In this document: positions 22,701 to 32,739 of the stretch, one piece after another
Numbering within the stretch: position 1 is the first letter of the stretch
Layout: every line of letters starts with the position of its first letter
Source of the DNA: Valencia hispanica
Taxonomy: Eukaryota > Chordata > Actinopteri > Cyprinodontiformes > Valenciidae
Assembly (NCBI GenBank): GCA_963556495.2
Contig: OY747703.1
Coordinates: 26,803,796-26,867,795 of the forward strand
Direction of reading: 5' to 3'
DNA length: 64,000 bases
Program-made: the position numbers and the translations under genes
Notes under the pieces: generated by a model
What the model was told of the DNA's origin: nothing
What the model saw: only the letters and a program-made list of their open reading frames with translations
The model's database searches: none

Positions 22701-22979
22701 ATCTGTTGCACATGTACTGAACATTTGTCCAAAAGAACGTAGTGAAATTAAAGGCGTTATCTGACTTCACAGCTTAACTAACATTGTTATTGGTTCATTC
22801 TCCTGGACATTCACACATGCACTTTGTCCTGTGATAAGTTTATCAGCCACCCCTGACACTTGAAGTAAACATTATTCCTTTTCTATCTCTGCACAGTTTG
22901 TCCTGCCGGCTGGAAGCCTGGGAGCGACACAATCGTCCCCGACGTGGAGAAGAGCAAAGCTTTCTTCTCAAAGCAGTAA
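19712..22979 (+). CDS. prdx2: Peroxiredoxin-2, complete, five coding exons
   Basis: Coding exons: 19712-19814, 19960-20113, 20805-20927, 21816-21946, 22897-22979. They join in phase to 197 residues plus TAA, and all introns are GT..AG. The product is a cytosolic typical 2-Cys peroxiredoxin that reduces H2O2 and organic peroxides using thioredoxin. The peroxidatic Cys51 is in FVCPTE, and the resolving Cys172 is in [10 protein letters not shown]. The GGLG loop is present ([11 protein letters not shown]). The C-terminal YF motif reads FF (KAFFSKQ). It is assigned to PRDX2 rather than PRDX1 because VVDGQF lacks the extra residue of PRDX1 and because junb is the neighbour, as in human. An ATTAAA poly(A) signal stands at 23237-23242. 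The fourth intron holds nested transposons. Confidence 0.97.
20928..21815. mobile_element. Nested MITEs in prdx2 intron 4
   Basis: The outer element starts 'caggtgtcaaactctaatcc' at 20950 and ends with its inverted partner 'actggagtttgacacct' near 21690-21707, a hAT-type fish MITE terminus. It is split by an inner element running from 'ccccttttccattgc' near 21050 to 'cagtggaaaagggcc' near 21595-21608. These are clear inverted ends and a different family. The inner unit has open frames on both strands but no recognisable transposase, so both are taken as non-autonomous. Confidence 0.8.
22033..22200. mobile_element. hAT-like fragment in prdx2 intron 5
   Basis: The start 'taggggtgtaacggttcatg', followed by 'ttttcggtacggcac', matches the common terminus of fish hAT elements. 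No partner terminus is found and the rest of the intron (22200-22896) is unclassified. Confidence 0.45.
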
Positions 22980-23279
22980 ATTGCAAGGTCTTCTGTACAG
23001 CAGATTATTCACGAGTAAAGCACTTGTCTTCAGATCAGAGGTGTCCCTGCGAAGTACTACAGCATCCAGATCTAACCCATTAGAACAAACTTTTCAACTT
23101 CCTCTAAAAGTATCTTTGTTCAGGCTACACTTGATGGGATAACCTTAGTCTCATGCACTGAAAGAATAGTTTTGTTCCTTCTTTGTTTTTGTTTTTCAAG
23201 TGATATTTTTCCTTGCTGTTATTTGCTACCATCTCTATTAAAACTGGGAAAACTGATGTTTTTTTTTGTAAATTAATCA

Positions 23280-23830
23280 ATGGCCTCTAGGTGGCAGCAG
23301 AATTCTGAATTTGAAATTTAAGACTAATCTGAATAAGATTTTTTCGTTTTTTTTTTTTTTTCTTGGACCTGAAGCAGCTGAACAGCTTTAGCTGGCAGAA
23401 GATCACAGTACGTCACAAAGCTGCCAAGTCTTGGTTAATATTGGAGTTATTGTGGTGGTTGACTCAGCACAACAACCACCTATTGCCAAATGGCTCCAGT
23501 TCCTGTTAGGAAAGATAGGATAGGGTTTTTTTGTGAAGTCTAAACATAAATGTTATCCTAAATTTCAGTAATTTTTACTGTAGGTGCTGAAGCCATAATA
23601 TTAGGGTCTAAAAGTACTTGTATGAATAACTTTATTTTTTTTTTTTTTAAAGAATCACTTGTGCAAATGACTGAAAATTGGACATAAAAAATGTATGCAT
23701 GTCTCGGTTTTATGGGGGGAAAAAACATTTTACTTGTGTGCTGTAGCACTTCGGGTTTATATCTGTCAAAACCTCACCGTCTAAGTCTGATGTGTGGCTA
23801 ACATTGCCCTGCTAAAGATTATTTCATGCC
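23280..23830. other. Gene-free stretch downstream of prdx2
   Basis: AT-rich sequence with T runs, between the prdx2 poly(A) signal and the L2 element. Nothing recognised. Confidence 0.4.
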
Positions 23831-23834
23831 TCAA

Positions 23835-25865
23835 TTCAGTTTATTTAGATGGGGCCAATTCACAACAGATATAATCGCAAAGCACTTAACAAGAAAAGTC
23901 ATTTCAATACAAACATTCCAATCACTTTTAAAGTTTTAGTTTTCCTATTTAAGGAGTCTTGGCAGATTGCATCGAGTCATTGACAGGCAGTTGCGCCCCG
24001 TTGATGCAGACTCCAACCACAGCAATCCCTCATACTGAGCAAGCATGTAGCGACAGTGAGAGGAAAAATTCCCCTTTTAACAGGAAGGAACCTCCAACAG
24101 AACCTGGCTCAGTACGAGCGGCCATCTGCCACGACCATCTGGGGGTTTGAGAAGACAGAGCAGAAACACAGAACAAAAGAACTGATGTAAGAGTATTTTC
24201 TATAGTATGGAAAGTAAAAAGTTGATAACGGGACACAAAGGATGTTCAGTTACTGGGAGCACTATCCCAGTCATGCCCCCCATCCAACAGGACATTGTAG
24301 CTAAGCAGGATACCAGACCAGGTGTACCTTCTATGGACAGAAAAACACAGAGAAAACTAAGTTCACAGTTGAAATGACAGCAAATAATACAACTGGAGAG
24401 TAGTAGCAGAGTGAAGAAAAGTGGTCAGTCTGTCCAGCAGTCTAAGCCCATAGCAACGTAACTACAGCGGTAGCTCAGAATGACCTAAGCCACTTTATAA
24501 GCTTTATCAAAAAGGAAAGTCTGGTCCTAAAGTAAACAGAGTGTCTGCCTCACGGACTAAAGCTGGGAGCTGGTTCCACAAGAGAGGAGCCTGATAACTA
24601 AAATATCTGCCTCCCATTCTACTTTTAGAAATCCTAGGAACTACAAGTAAACCTGCAGTCTGAGAGTGAAGTGCTCTTTTAGGAACATATGGAACAATTA
24701 GATCTCTGATGTATGATGGAGCTTGATTATTAAGGGCTTTATACGCAAGAAGGAGGATCTTAGATTCTATTCTGGATTTAACAGGGACCCAATGAAGGGA
24801 GGCTAAAACGAGAAATGTGATCTCTTTAATACTCATCAGAACTCTTGCTGCAGTATTTTGGATCAACTGAAGGCTTTTAATTACACTTTGTGGACCAGTA
24901 CATAATTACAGTAGTCCAGCCTTGAGGTAACAGATGCATGGACTAGTTTATCAGCATCACTCCTGGACAGGATGTTTCTAATTTTAGCAATATTCCAGAG
25001 GTGAAAGAAAAATCCTAGAAACCTGTTTAATATGGGATTTAAATCTCAAGTCTTGGTCAAAAATAACTCTGAGGTTCTTTACGTTATTACTGGAGGCCAA
25101 TTTAATTCCAAGCAGATGAAGTGATTGACTATGTTTCTTTTTTAGAGCTTCTGGTACAAAGACAGCAACTTCTGTCTTGTCAGAAACAAGTTTAACATCA
25201 TCCAGGTTTTTATGTCTTCCAGACATGCCTGTGATCTACCTGTCTGGATTCATCAGGATTTATGGATATTTATATTGTGTATCATCAGCATAACTGATAA
25301 TTTATCCCATGCTTTCTAATTGTTCTTCAAATTGGAGGCATATATATATATATATATATAGTAAAAAGAATTGGTCCAAGCACAGAACCCTGTGGAACTC
25401 CACAAGTAACCCTTGAGTGTGAAGATTTATAATTTACATGAACAAACTGGAATCTATCAGACAAATATGATTTAAACCAGCCTAGTGCTGTTCCTTTGAT
25501 CTCTGCAACATGTTCAAGCCTTTCTAGGAGTATATTATGATTGACTGTGTCAAAAGCAGCACTGAGATCTAACAAAACCAGAACAGACACCAGTCCATTA
25601 TCTGAGGCCATGAGAATATCATCAGTAACATTCACCAGTGCTGTTTCAGTGTTTTGATGAGCTCTAAAACCTGACTGAAACTCTTCAAACAGCTCGTTAC
25701 TGTTTAGATGCTCACAGACTTGATTAGCAACAATTTTCTCAAGGATTTTGGAAAAGAAAGGAAGGTTAGGTATAGGTATGTAATTAATGTAATCTTGATC
25801 GAGGGAAGGTTTCTTAAGTAAAGCTTTAACCACAGCAACTTTAAAGCCTCAGTGGAGGTTTATTC
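23835..25865 (-). mobile_element. L2-type LINE, 5'-truncated and decayed
   Basis: On the minus strand, 25833-25327 encodes the RT core: NLPFFSKILEKIVANQV, FQSGFRAHQNTETALV, LLDLSAAFDTVNH and GVPQGSVLGPILF. The frame resumes at 25226-24984 (SDKTEVAVF, LRVIFDQDLRFKSHIKQ) and at 24866-24507 (the C-terminal AARVL, LASLHWVPV, SKSRMGGRYFSYQAPLLWNQLP block). The 3' region continues to about 23835 with 'ggggccaattcacaaca'. These are hallmarks of fish L2/Maui-like elements. Frameshifts, a missing YADD box and a dinucleotide run inside the RT show that it is inactive. It separates prdx2 from junb. Confidence 0.9.
25340..25360. repeat. (TA)n microsatellite inside the L2 reverse transcriptase
   Basis: About ten TA units replace the sequence just after the GSVLGPILF motif, where the RT reading frame would continue to its catalytic YADD box. 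Confidence 0.9.
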
Positions 25866-25945
25866 ACAGTGGAGAAAATTATTTGAATAAATGAGCTTAA
25901 ATTGTAATGAGCTTAACTTTTAGGTAGAAATATTAAAGTTCCAAT

Positions 25946-25947
<2 letters not shown>

Positions 25948-26012
<65 letters not shown>
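25948..26012. repeat. (GT)n(AT)n compound microsatellite
   Basis: A short GT run leads directly into about 28 AT units. No other feature overlaps. Confidence 0.95.
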
Positions 26013-26014
<2 letters not shown>

Positions 26015-26074
26015 TGTATTTGCAGTTTTTAAATTCTAGGGTGTTTTAAAATTATTTTTGGAGGTTCTAGACCA

Positions 26075-26205
26075 AATTTACCAGGAGGGCCAGTGTTTTT
26101 TCAAGGGGCCACAGAACACTAGAATGAAACAAACAGGACAATATTTTTGTTAATATGAAGTGAGCCACTTGTGGCTCCAGAGTTGCAGGTTACAAACCCC
26201 TGATC
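26075..26205. mobile_element. hAT-like (Charlie-type) fragment
   Basis: The text 'agggccagtgtttttt', 'ggggccacagaacac' and 'gttgcaggttacaaacccct' resembles the edge of Charlie-type hAT elements. Only one end is clear. Confidence 0.4.
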
Positions 26206-26930
26206 TCCTGAATATAACTGATCCTATCTTAATATGGCTGTAGCTAAAAGTCCAACACCTTAATTTTTATTTAATTGAAGTAAAACTGAAGGTAAAAAAA
26301 ATGGTTCAAGGGACAAATTAGTTATAGTTTCTGTTCCAGTGTATATTACCATAAGAAATTGATTATTTATCTCTTCAGTAGGGCCAGGACTAGTTCTACA
26401 GGGGGCACTGGCCCTTGTTGGCTCCAGTCTATAACCGCCCATGTCAAGGATTGGTATATTCCAATGGTAATCGCCTACCCTCCAAATATATAGACCCTTT
26501 TATCCATCCTCCATTATTTCCACAAACTTACTTCCTGGGATGTTTGTAACTTAAATTGTGTTCATGTAAATTTTCTCTCAAGTTAATTTAACATCAACTT
26601 ATTATTTTAGTTATTAAATTAATTCCCAATACATTGCTTTATGTTTGGTTTAATTTGAATTGCTTTTTTGTACATATAGATGCTTTCAAACTGAAAGCCT
26701 ATTTTTTTTCTTCTAATCCTTCAAATTTGACGTTTTTCATGTCTTCAGTATTTCCACCAGCTTTTCTTTCCGACAACGTTCTAAATTAAACCTCATATGT
26801 TTTCATGGAACTTTTTTCTTCTATCTTTCCTGAACTGTTGATCACAAGGCTTGTTTTGGGAAACTGAAAGCAGAATGAGGGGAAACTCCCTTCACTAGAA
26901 TAAACTCATTGACAAACCTCTGTTTGCAGT
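26206..26930. other. Gene-free stretch between L2 and junb
   Basis: AT-rich with no frame or repeat border that can be supported. Confidence 0.4.
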
Positions 26931-26969
26931 GGTGTGAAGGGGAGAGCGCAGCCTCTAACTGGCAATGTA

Positions 26970-27060
26970 GGAAGGAGTTCCCGGAAACTTTGTCGTGATA
27001 TGACGTCCGCACGCAACAATAATGGCATATATGGGCTTACGCACGTACGTCAATGAGGAG
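26970..27060. promoter_or_regulatory. Candidate downstream immediate-early enhancer of junb
   Basis: About 470-560 bases past the junb stop codon, a compact cluster of motifs is seen: a perfect STAT-type TTCCCGGAA (26978-26986) next to an ETS core, a CRE-like TGACGTCC (27001-27008), a CArG-like box with one mismatch (27025-27034, CCATATATGC on the minus strand), and a second CRE-like core TGACGTA (minus strand, about 27046-27052). Mouse JunB is reported to carry serum- and cAMP-responsive elements downstream of the gene, which fits this content. Function here is inferred. Confidence 0.5.
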
Positions 27061-27527
27061 GGTAGGGGGGGGGAGTCCTACGCTGGGACGTTTAGCAACT
27101 TCTGGCGTAAACTTCTGATCAGTGACAACGGTGCGGTTATGTTTACGAGAAATACCACCGTGTTTTTCAAAGAACAGACAAACAGCATGTTATTCTTAAT
27201 AACACGTTTTCTTTTACTTAAATATTGTCGTACAGGTAAAAAAAAAAAAAAGAAAGAAAAACATAAACACAAATAACTTATAAAACTTTAAAAGCATCAC
27301 AAAGAGCAAACAAAAATGTAAACAGGGAAAGCCAAGACGACACTTTTAAAAACTTAAAAATGCCCCTAAGTGTTTTTGTTTTTTTAGGCTGGTTGTAAGA
27401 TTTCTTGTCTGGCTTTTTTAAAGCCACATATGATTCAGTTCTCATACACTCAGCGTATAAAGTCTTGTGTTTTTCTTTTCAGTGCAGTTTTTTTGGTCCA
27501 GTGTTCATGAAAAAGTGCATAGTTTCT

Positions 27528-28520
27528 TCAGTAAGACTTCACTTTGGGCGCTAACATGAGCTGGCAGCCACTGCTCACATGCGTCATGACTTTCTGTTTG
27601 AGCTGGGCCACCTGCTCCCGCAGCAGGGAGGCCGTATTCGACAGTCCGGCGTTGTCCGTTTTCAACACCTTCACCTTGTCCTCCAACCGGGCGATGCGCT
27701 CCAGCTTGCGCTTCCGACACTTGGAAGCTGCAAGCCGGTTCCTCAGCCGCTTGCGCTCCGCCTTGATGCGCTCCTGGCTCTCCATGTCGATGGGGGACAT
27801 CGGCGGGGAGCTGTTGTCGCTGCTCTGCATGTCGGGTACCGTTTGGGGCTCCTCCTTCAAGCCCCCGAAGCGCTGCGAGTGGATGCCGGCTCCGGCCAGA
27901 GAGTGCTGGAAGTGGTGGGACCCGTGCGCCACCGACTGGGGGTGCTGGTGGTACTGGTGGTGTGGCAGGTAGCTGATGGTTGTGGACGGATAGCTCGCTG
28001 TAGAGGTCAGACTGGGGTTCGTGGTGCAGCTGCTCAGGGTCGTGTACTCCAGCGGTTCTGTCTGCATCGAGTGGGCGAACACGGCGCCAGGAGCCGGGCA
28101 TGCGATCCCAGCGGTGCCGATGGAGACGTTTGGAGGCGCCATCTGGTTCATCTTGTGCAGATCGTCCAGCGCTTTGACGAAACCGTCTGCGAACACCTCC
28201 TGGTCCTCTGTGATGCCGCGGTTGTAGAGGTACTGTGCGGGGGTCGGCGTAGTGATGACCCCGTTGCTGCTCTGGATGATCAGCCGCTCGAGTTCAGGCG
28301 AGGCGAGCTTCAGCGAGCCCACGTCTGCGGTCCCCGCCGGGTAGAAATCACTGTCTGCGCGCAGGTGCTGTGCCTTGAAGCTCGAGTTCCGATATGAATC
28401 GGAGAAGTTCAAGTTCATATTCTGCTTTAGCAGCTTGTAGTCTGGCAGGGCTGCGCCTGGATGGCCATAAGCAGAGAGAAACGAGTCGTCATAAAAAGGC
28501 TGTTCCATCATTGTGGACAT
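27528..28520 (-). CDS. junb: JunB AP-1 transcription factor, complete and intronless
   Basis: A single open frame of 330 residues and TGA, the usual one-exon layout of Jun genes. JunB dimerises with Fos/Jun/ATF proteins in the nucleus and binds TGACTCA sites. The N-terminal [10 protein letters not shown] and [12 protein letters not shown] (28-39) form the JNK-docking delta region. [13 protein letters not shown] (69-81) is the Jun activation box, and TTPTP (90-94) follows. [28 protein letters not shown] is JunB-specific and separates it from c-Jun and JunD. EEPQTVP precedes the basic region ([17 protein letters not shown], about 256-272). The zipper has leucines at 279, 286, 293, 300 and 307. 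The linker is His-rich. The junba or junbb paralogue cannot be chosen here. It is convergent with prdx2, as in human. Confidence 0.97.
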   Translation of the reverse strand: MSTMMEQPFYDDSFLSAYGHPGAALPDYKLLKQNMNLNFSDSYRNSSFKAQHLRADSDFYPAGTADVGSLKLASPELERLIIQSSNGVITTPTPAQYLYNRGITEDQEVFADGFVKALDDLHKMNQMAPPNVSIGTAGIACPAPGAVFAHSMQTEPLEYTTLSSCTTNPSLTSTASYPSTTISYLPHHQYHQHPQSVAHGSHHFQHSLAGAGIHSQRFGGLKEEPQTVPDMQSSDNSSPPMSPIDMESQERIKAERKRLRNRLAASKCRKRKLERIARLEDKVKVLKTDNAGLSNTASLLREQVAQLKQKVMTHVSSGCQLMLAPKVKSY

Positions 28521-28910
28521 ATTGAGCTTTTTTTTTCAGAAAGACAGTCAAATACAAGAGTGCGCTGCAAACGATGCTGCTGTGTCCCAAATGTGTCAAA
28601 TCTCCAGCGCAAAGTCCCGCTGTATTTATTAAAGGTATGAAAAACACCAAAACTTCCAAAACATGGGAACTGTACTGTACCAAGTCGTCGGTTTGTACCT
28701 TTAGATGGATTCAAAGCGGAGTCCAGAGATTTATTCGGATGTTTTCATTCCCCTTCTTCTCTCTGTATGTGTCTCAACTTCTCTTCAGTTTCCTTATTAC
28801 TAGCAGCGGCCGACGCGCTCCTTCCCTTTTAAAGCGTCTCAAATGGTGCCCGCTGATTGGCTGCTTCATTAGAGGTCCCGCCTAGCGCCGTGAGATTGAC
28901 ATTGACGTTG
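28521..28910 (-). promoter_or_regulatory. junb core promoter and 5' leader
   Basis: Reading the minus strand upstream of the start codon, a TATA-like CTTTAAAAG lies at 28834-28826, a CCAAT box at 28860-28856, and a TGACGT CRE core (plus strand, 28903-28908). This spacing predicts a start site near 28.8 kb and a leader of about 280 bases. CCAAT, TATA-like and CRE elements are expected for an immediate-early gene. Confidence 0.65.
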
Positions 28911-29139
28911 TTGCCAGTAACACAAGGCCATAAACAAGACAAAGGGAAACTCAGTCCAAGAAAACAGAGGACTCTTAGCTTAAATCCACATTCGTATATA
29001 GATATCCATTTATATCTATACATATATAGATATACATAAACGAAGTGATTTAGAATGTATTAAAATCAAAAAGTGAACCAGAGTGCCTAAAACATCCTTA
29101 TGTGATCAGCCTTTCTTAAACAACCGGTTTTTCTCCAGT

Positions 29140-29290
29140 CCAAGGATATATAGTCTGGTGCTGACTCATGCCATCCAAAGTGATACGGGCCGCTCCATAT
29201 TTGGGTATCCTGGAGCACCAGTTCCTCCCTGCCTGGAGCAGGAAGCCAATCCCATCCTGGCCCGCTTCCAACTCCTGACAGAGCTGTGGG
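29140..29290. promoter_or_regulatory. Candidate upstream AP-1/CArG element of junb
   Basis: A perfect AP-1 site TGACTCA (29162-29168) lies 26 bases from a perfect CArG box CCATATTTGG (29195-29204). An ETS-type AGGAAG follows near 29240. The patch is GC-richer than its flanks and about 0.65 kb upstream of the junb start codon. SRF/ETS and AP-1 inputs are known controls of Jun and Fos family genes. The link to junb is inferred from position. Confidence 0.5.
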
Positions 29291-29374
29291 AGGAGGAGGA
29301 GGAGGAGGTAAAGGAGATGTAGGACTTCTGCCCTCTTCAAGCCACAGGGCAAGGAGAGGATGGGTAACTGTCAA

Positions 29375-29985
29375 ACATGCCCATAGGTATCTGGCAAAGT
29401 TATGGTAAATCTCAGAATAAAATGTTAATCAAAAGCCCTTGTTGAATAAAGTTTCTGCTTCCTATTTCAAGAAAGAAAGAAAAACCCCAAGAGGAAATCA
29501 GGCTGTGGCTTTTAGATTATGTTTTGCTTTATTATAGCTCGAGGCGCTCCTGGATGAGCATGAACACATGACAGAGCTGCTTAGGTATTTGTGACGGAAG
29601 ACATATTCTGTGAACCGAACACCTGTTTGATAAAAAGACATTTGTTGCCTGTATGGTAATGACCTCTGAATCAGTGGCCAGAGGGCCAAACACCCCACAC
29701 TCCTTTAGCTATCCAAATGATTCTAGCATTCAGGTCACATTTCAAAGGTTGTAGACTGGTATAGATTTGGCTGCATTTCTTGATTTACTCAAAGCCTGAA
29801 AGAACTACTATTGCTGTATCAAAAGGAACTTGTTCTCATGTGTTCTTTTTTAATATGAGAAGCATCTTGTATGACAATCACTATACAATTCCAAGCTCTT
29901 TAAGCTAAAGCTATATTATTTAAAGCCTCTGAAAACCCACGTATAACAGTATCCAAATCTGTGGGTCCTCCAGATCAAAATACAT
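29375..29985. other. Gene-free stretch, nothing recognised
   Basis: AT-rich intergenic DNA with stops in all frames. No repeat edge identified. Confidence 0.4.
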
Positions 29986-29989
29986 CGGA

Positions 29990-30470
29990 GGCATACAGTG
30001 GCTTATAAATGTATACATTGTACAGCCACAAACTTCACTGTGTTTTGCTGGGGTTTTAATATAATAGAGCAACATGAAGTAAATTTACAAAGCAGAAGAA
30101 AAAACCTCACATGGTTTTTCAAAGATATTTTACAAAGAAAAACATCTAAATGTCTCTAGCAAATGTACTCAGTCCCCGTGAGACATCACTTTTTACTACT
30201 GCAAGTCTGTTCAGGCATGTTTTCCATATCTACAAAACTGAAATGTTTGCCTATAGTTTTTTTTGTTTGTAAAATTGTTCAAGCTTGGTCAACAAAAAAA
30301 ATAATCTGAAAATTATGACAATGTATTCAGTTCCATTTAGTCCGATATCCTCTAAGGAAATCCAGTTCACCCAATTGTCTTCGGAATAACAAGCACCCTG
30401 AACGCACCATCCCCGCTGTGAAAAATGGGCATGGCAGCATTATGCTGTGGGGGAAAGAAGCTGGTTAGTT
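29990..30470 (+). mobile_element. Tc1-like fragment
   Basis: It starts 'acagtggcttataaatgtat', a degenerate Tc1 end. Later it contains 'cctgaacgcaccatccccg' and 'ggcatggcagcattatgctg', the conserved catalytic-region text of the Tc1 family also seen near 48.13 kb. Internal sequence is largely deleted. Confidence 0.6.
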
Positions 30471-31090
30471 ATTGTAAAGACAAAGAGGAGGACACATCTT
30501 CCAATCTGCACTCACAAAAAATTTATCTTTTATATTTTAATTTTGTAAACCTTTTTGTTTAGCAAATTTTTTAACACTTTCTTGTAATCGAATGTGTGAG
30601 AGAATCCGTCTCTGTCTGCATGTACATCAATCAAATGCAAATTCATATAAATTCTCAGAGCCGGTATTAGTCATAATGTTGAACAACAGAAGCTGAAAAT
30701 GTACAACTTTTATTCTCTTGTATGGGCGGAACTCCAGAAACACCTGATCCTGTACGTTTCTCAAAATGCAGCGTTGAAAAGTCGCTCTGCCTCCCTCCCA
30801 CAATTTGAAAATTCCAGAGAAACGTTGTGAGATAACCATGATAACATTGCTGTGGCACAATTCTTGCCTATCAGATTTCAGACAACACCTTCGAAGCCAC
30901 ACATGTCGTTTTGTCACACGCTGAGTAATATCGTTTACAAATCTTCATGTGTAAATTTGGATTTGTGGTGCTCCACCGTCCATTTTAAGGCTATCTTGTC
31001 ATGATTAGTTGTCATTCAGCCGAAAACATTTTTATCACTCCCACTCTACAGATGGATGACGCATTAAATATTGGCTGATCTAATATCCTG
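30471..31090. other. Gene-free stretch, nothing recognised
   Basis: An open frame on the minus strand (30917-30627) shows no family signature and no splice-site support. Confidence 0.35.
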
Positions 31091-31290
31091 GATTCAGTAG
31101 TAATAATTCCCCTCATACTGTATCTCTAACACACTTCAACATATCTTATAAGGATTTTATTGGACAAACCAACTCATAGCAGTGTATCATTTTTCAAATA
31201 AAAATCCCCAAAGTTTTTCGTATTCAACCCCCTTTACTCAGATCTCCCTAAATAAAGTCCATTAGCAGTTTGCCACAAGGCATGTAGGTA
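31091..31290. mobile_element. Tc1-like fragment
   Basis: It contains the terminal-region words 'ggattttattggacaaacca', 'tcatagcagtg' and 'gtattcaaccccctttact', followed by 'gtttgccacaaggcatgtag'. This is a highly deleted copy of the same Tc1 group as at 47.4 kb. Confidence 0.5.
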
Positions 31291-32074
31291 ACAAATTAAA
31301 TGTATGGCTCTGGTTTTTTTTTCTTTTTCTGTCACTTCAAATCTTGATATACTGATATAATACATTAAAGTTTGTGATTGTAATGTGAATTAAAAAAAAA
31401 AAGTTTAAGCAGGCAACGTTTTTTGTTGTTGCAAGACTGTCTGATGCAACATCGGCCACAGCTTTCAGCATCCTTCCCCTCCCAGAGGTCTAAGGTTAGG
31501 GCAGCAGTCACGTAGCGGTCAGTTTGGGCCAGCCTCCTCCCATTGAAACCTCGGTCAGATGTGCGGGTCTGGTTCTCCTGTCAGGGAAGACGAGCATCAG
31601 GGGAAACAGAAAAACAGAAGTTGATTCAGGGAAATGGACTGAAGTCACTGGTCAGTTCCAGTTTCACTGTCACCTCATCCACTTTAAAGGTCACCTAAGT
31701 CATTTTGAGGAGTGTCTGATCGTGTTTTCTATTATGAACTGTTTTTTTCTTTTCTTTAATGATTTGATAATAAGAAATTTGAACACACGTGGCTTTTCAT
31801 CTGAGATCCTAATCAGTACTGGGGCACTAAACCATTTTTATTTTTGGTCTAATTAATATAATTATATACAGCTATAGGCAGAAATTCAAAGAAGCAGAGT
31901 GCAAACACCTCATACAAGCAATTCTGTCACTTTCTTTGAACACGGGTATGATTCACATTGACAGATAAGACCCCAAAGAACAAAGCAGCAGCAGAATAAG
32001 AGAAAAAAACCCATGAAAGTAGCAGAGGAGTGTGTAGGTGCAATCAGCCACAGTGGAGCCGACAGTGCCTGTGG

Positions 32075-32211
32075 CTAAGTCTTATAAAGACACTTTTTGT
32101 GTTCTTTAATGGCCATTAGCACATCGTGGTAGGACATAAAGGCCTCTGGCTGAGCCTGGAGGAGAGACTGAAGGCAAGTGAGCTGAGTGAGGCTGAAGCC
32201 TGAAGCTGCAC
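32075..32211 (-). CDS. Possible isolated terminal exon of an unidentified gene
   Basis: Read on the minus strand, a splice acceptor (TTAATTTCTCCCAG) is followed by an open frame ending in TAG: SGFSLTQLTCLQSLLQAQPEAF then MSYHDVLMAIKEHKKCLYKT. Composition and codon choice look protein-like, unlike the AT-rich flanks. I do not recognise the protein. No convincing partner exon with a strong donor was found upstream within the window, although GC-richer blocks lie at 33.4-33.7 and 33.9-34.1 kb. Chance, or the edge of an exon belonging to a gene that extends far upstream on this strand, are both possible. Confidence 0.25.
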
Positions 32212-32650
32212 CTGGGAGAAATTAATGTTTTTCATTACTTTTCGGCGATTTGAACGCATCATTAAAAGAATAGAAAGTCTGTAATGTGAGATCCAAATCA
32301 GTACTGGTTTAATCATGAATCATACTTTCAATTATTTATTTTTGTTATACCAAGAATCCGGCAACCTTCTTTCTGAAGCATTAAGAGATAACTACAAGCA
32401 GTAGCACTGCTGACGAGCGGATTTAAGCGGTGTGTGAAGAGAACGACAAGGTCAAAATTTTGAACTGTATTGTACTTCCCACTACTACAGCTTGAGCTCT
32501 AAAGAAATACTTTTGTGAAAAAAAGTATTTCTAAGTATATCCCCCTTTCAAATCTCGTTTTGTCACACTTAAATATTTTGGAAAAGCAAGCACATTTCAT
32601 TAGTAGGCATAGATAAACTGAGTGAATTCATGTATACACACATACACACA

Positions 32651-32710
32651 GATAATATATATATATATATACTATCTATATATATATATATATATATATA
32701 TAGATAGTAT
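32651..32710. repeat. (AT)n microsatellite with perfect flanking palindrome
   Basis: An AT run whose distal part is bracketed by ATACTATCTA (32669-32678) and its reverse complement TAGATAGTAT (32701-32710), giving a 42-base perfect palindrome able to extrude a hairpin. Confidence 0.85.
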
Positions 32711-32739
32711 TATTTAATATAAAGAAGTCGTTCTTGTGA

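Noticed and set aside
27579..28397. 272-residue open frame opposite junb
   Set aside because: Antisense shadow of the GC-rich junb coding sequence; no conserved motif and the junb frame explains the region fully.
29083..29374. Small frames on both strands in the GC-richer patch upstream of junb
   Set aside because: Frames overlap, lack splice sites and include a simple GAG run; the motif content fits regulatory DNA better.
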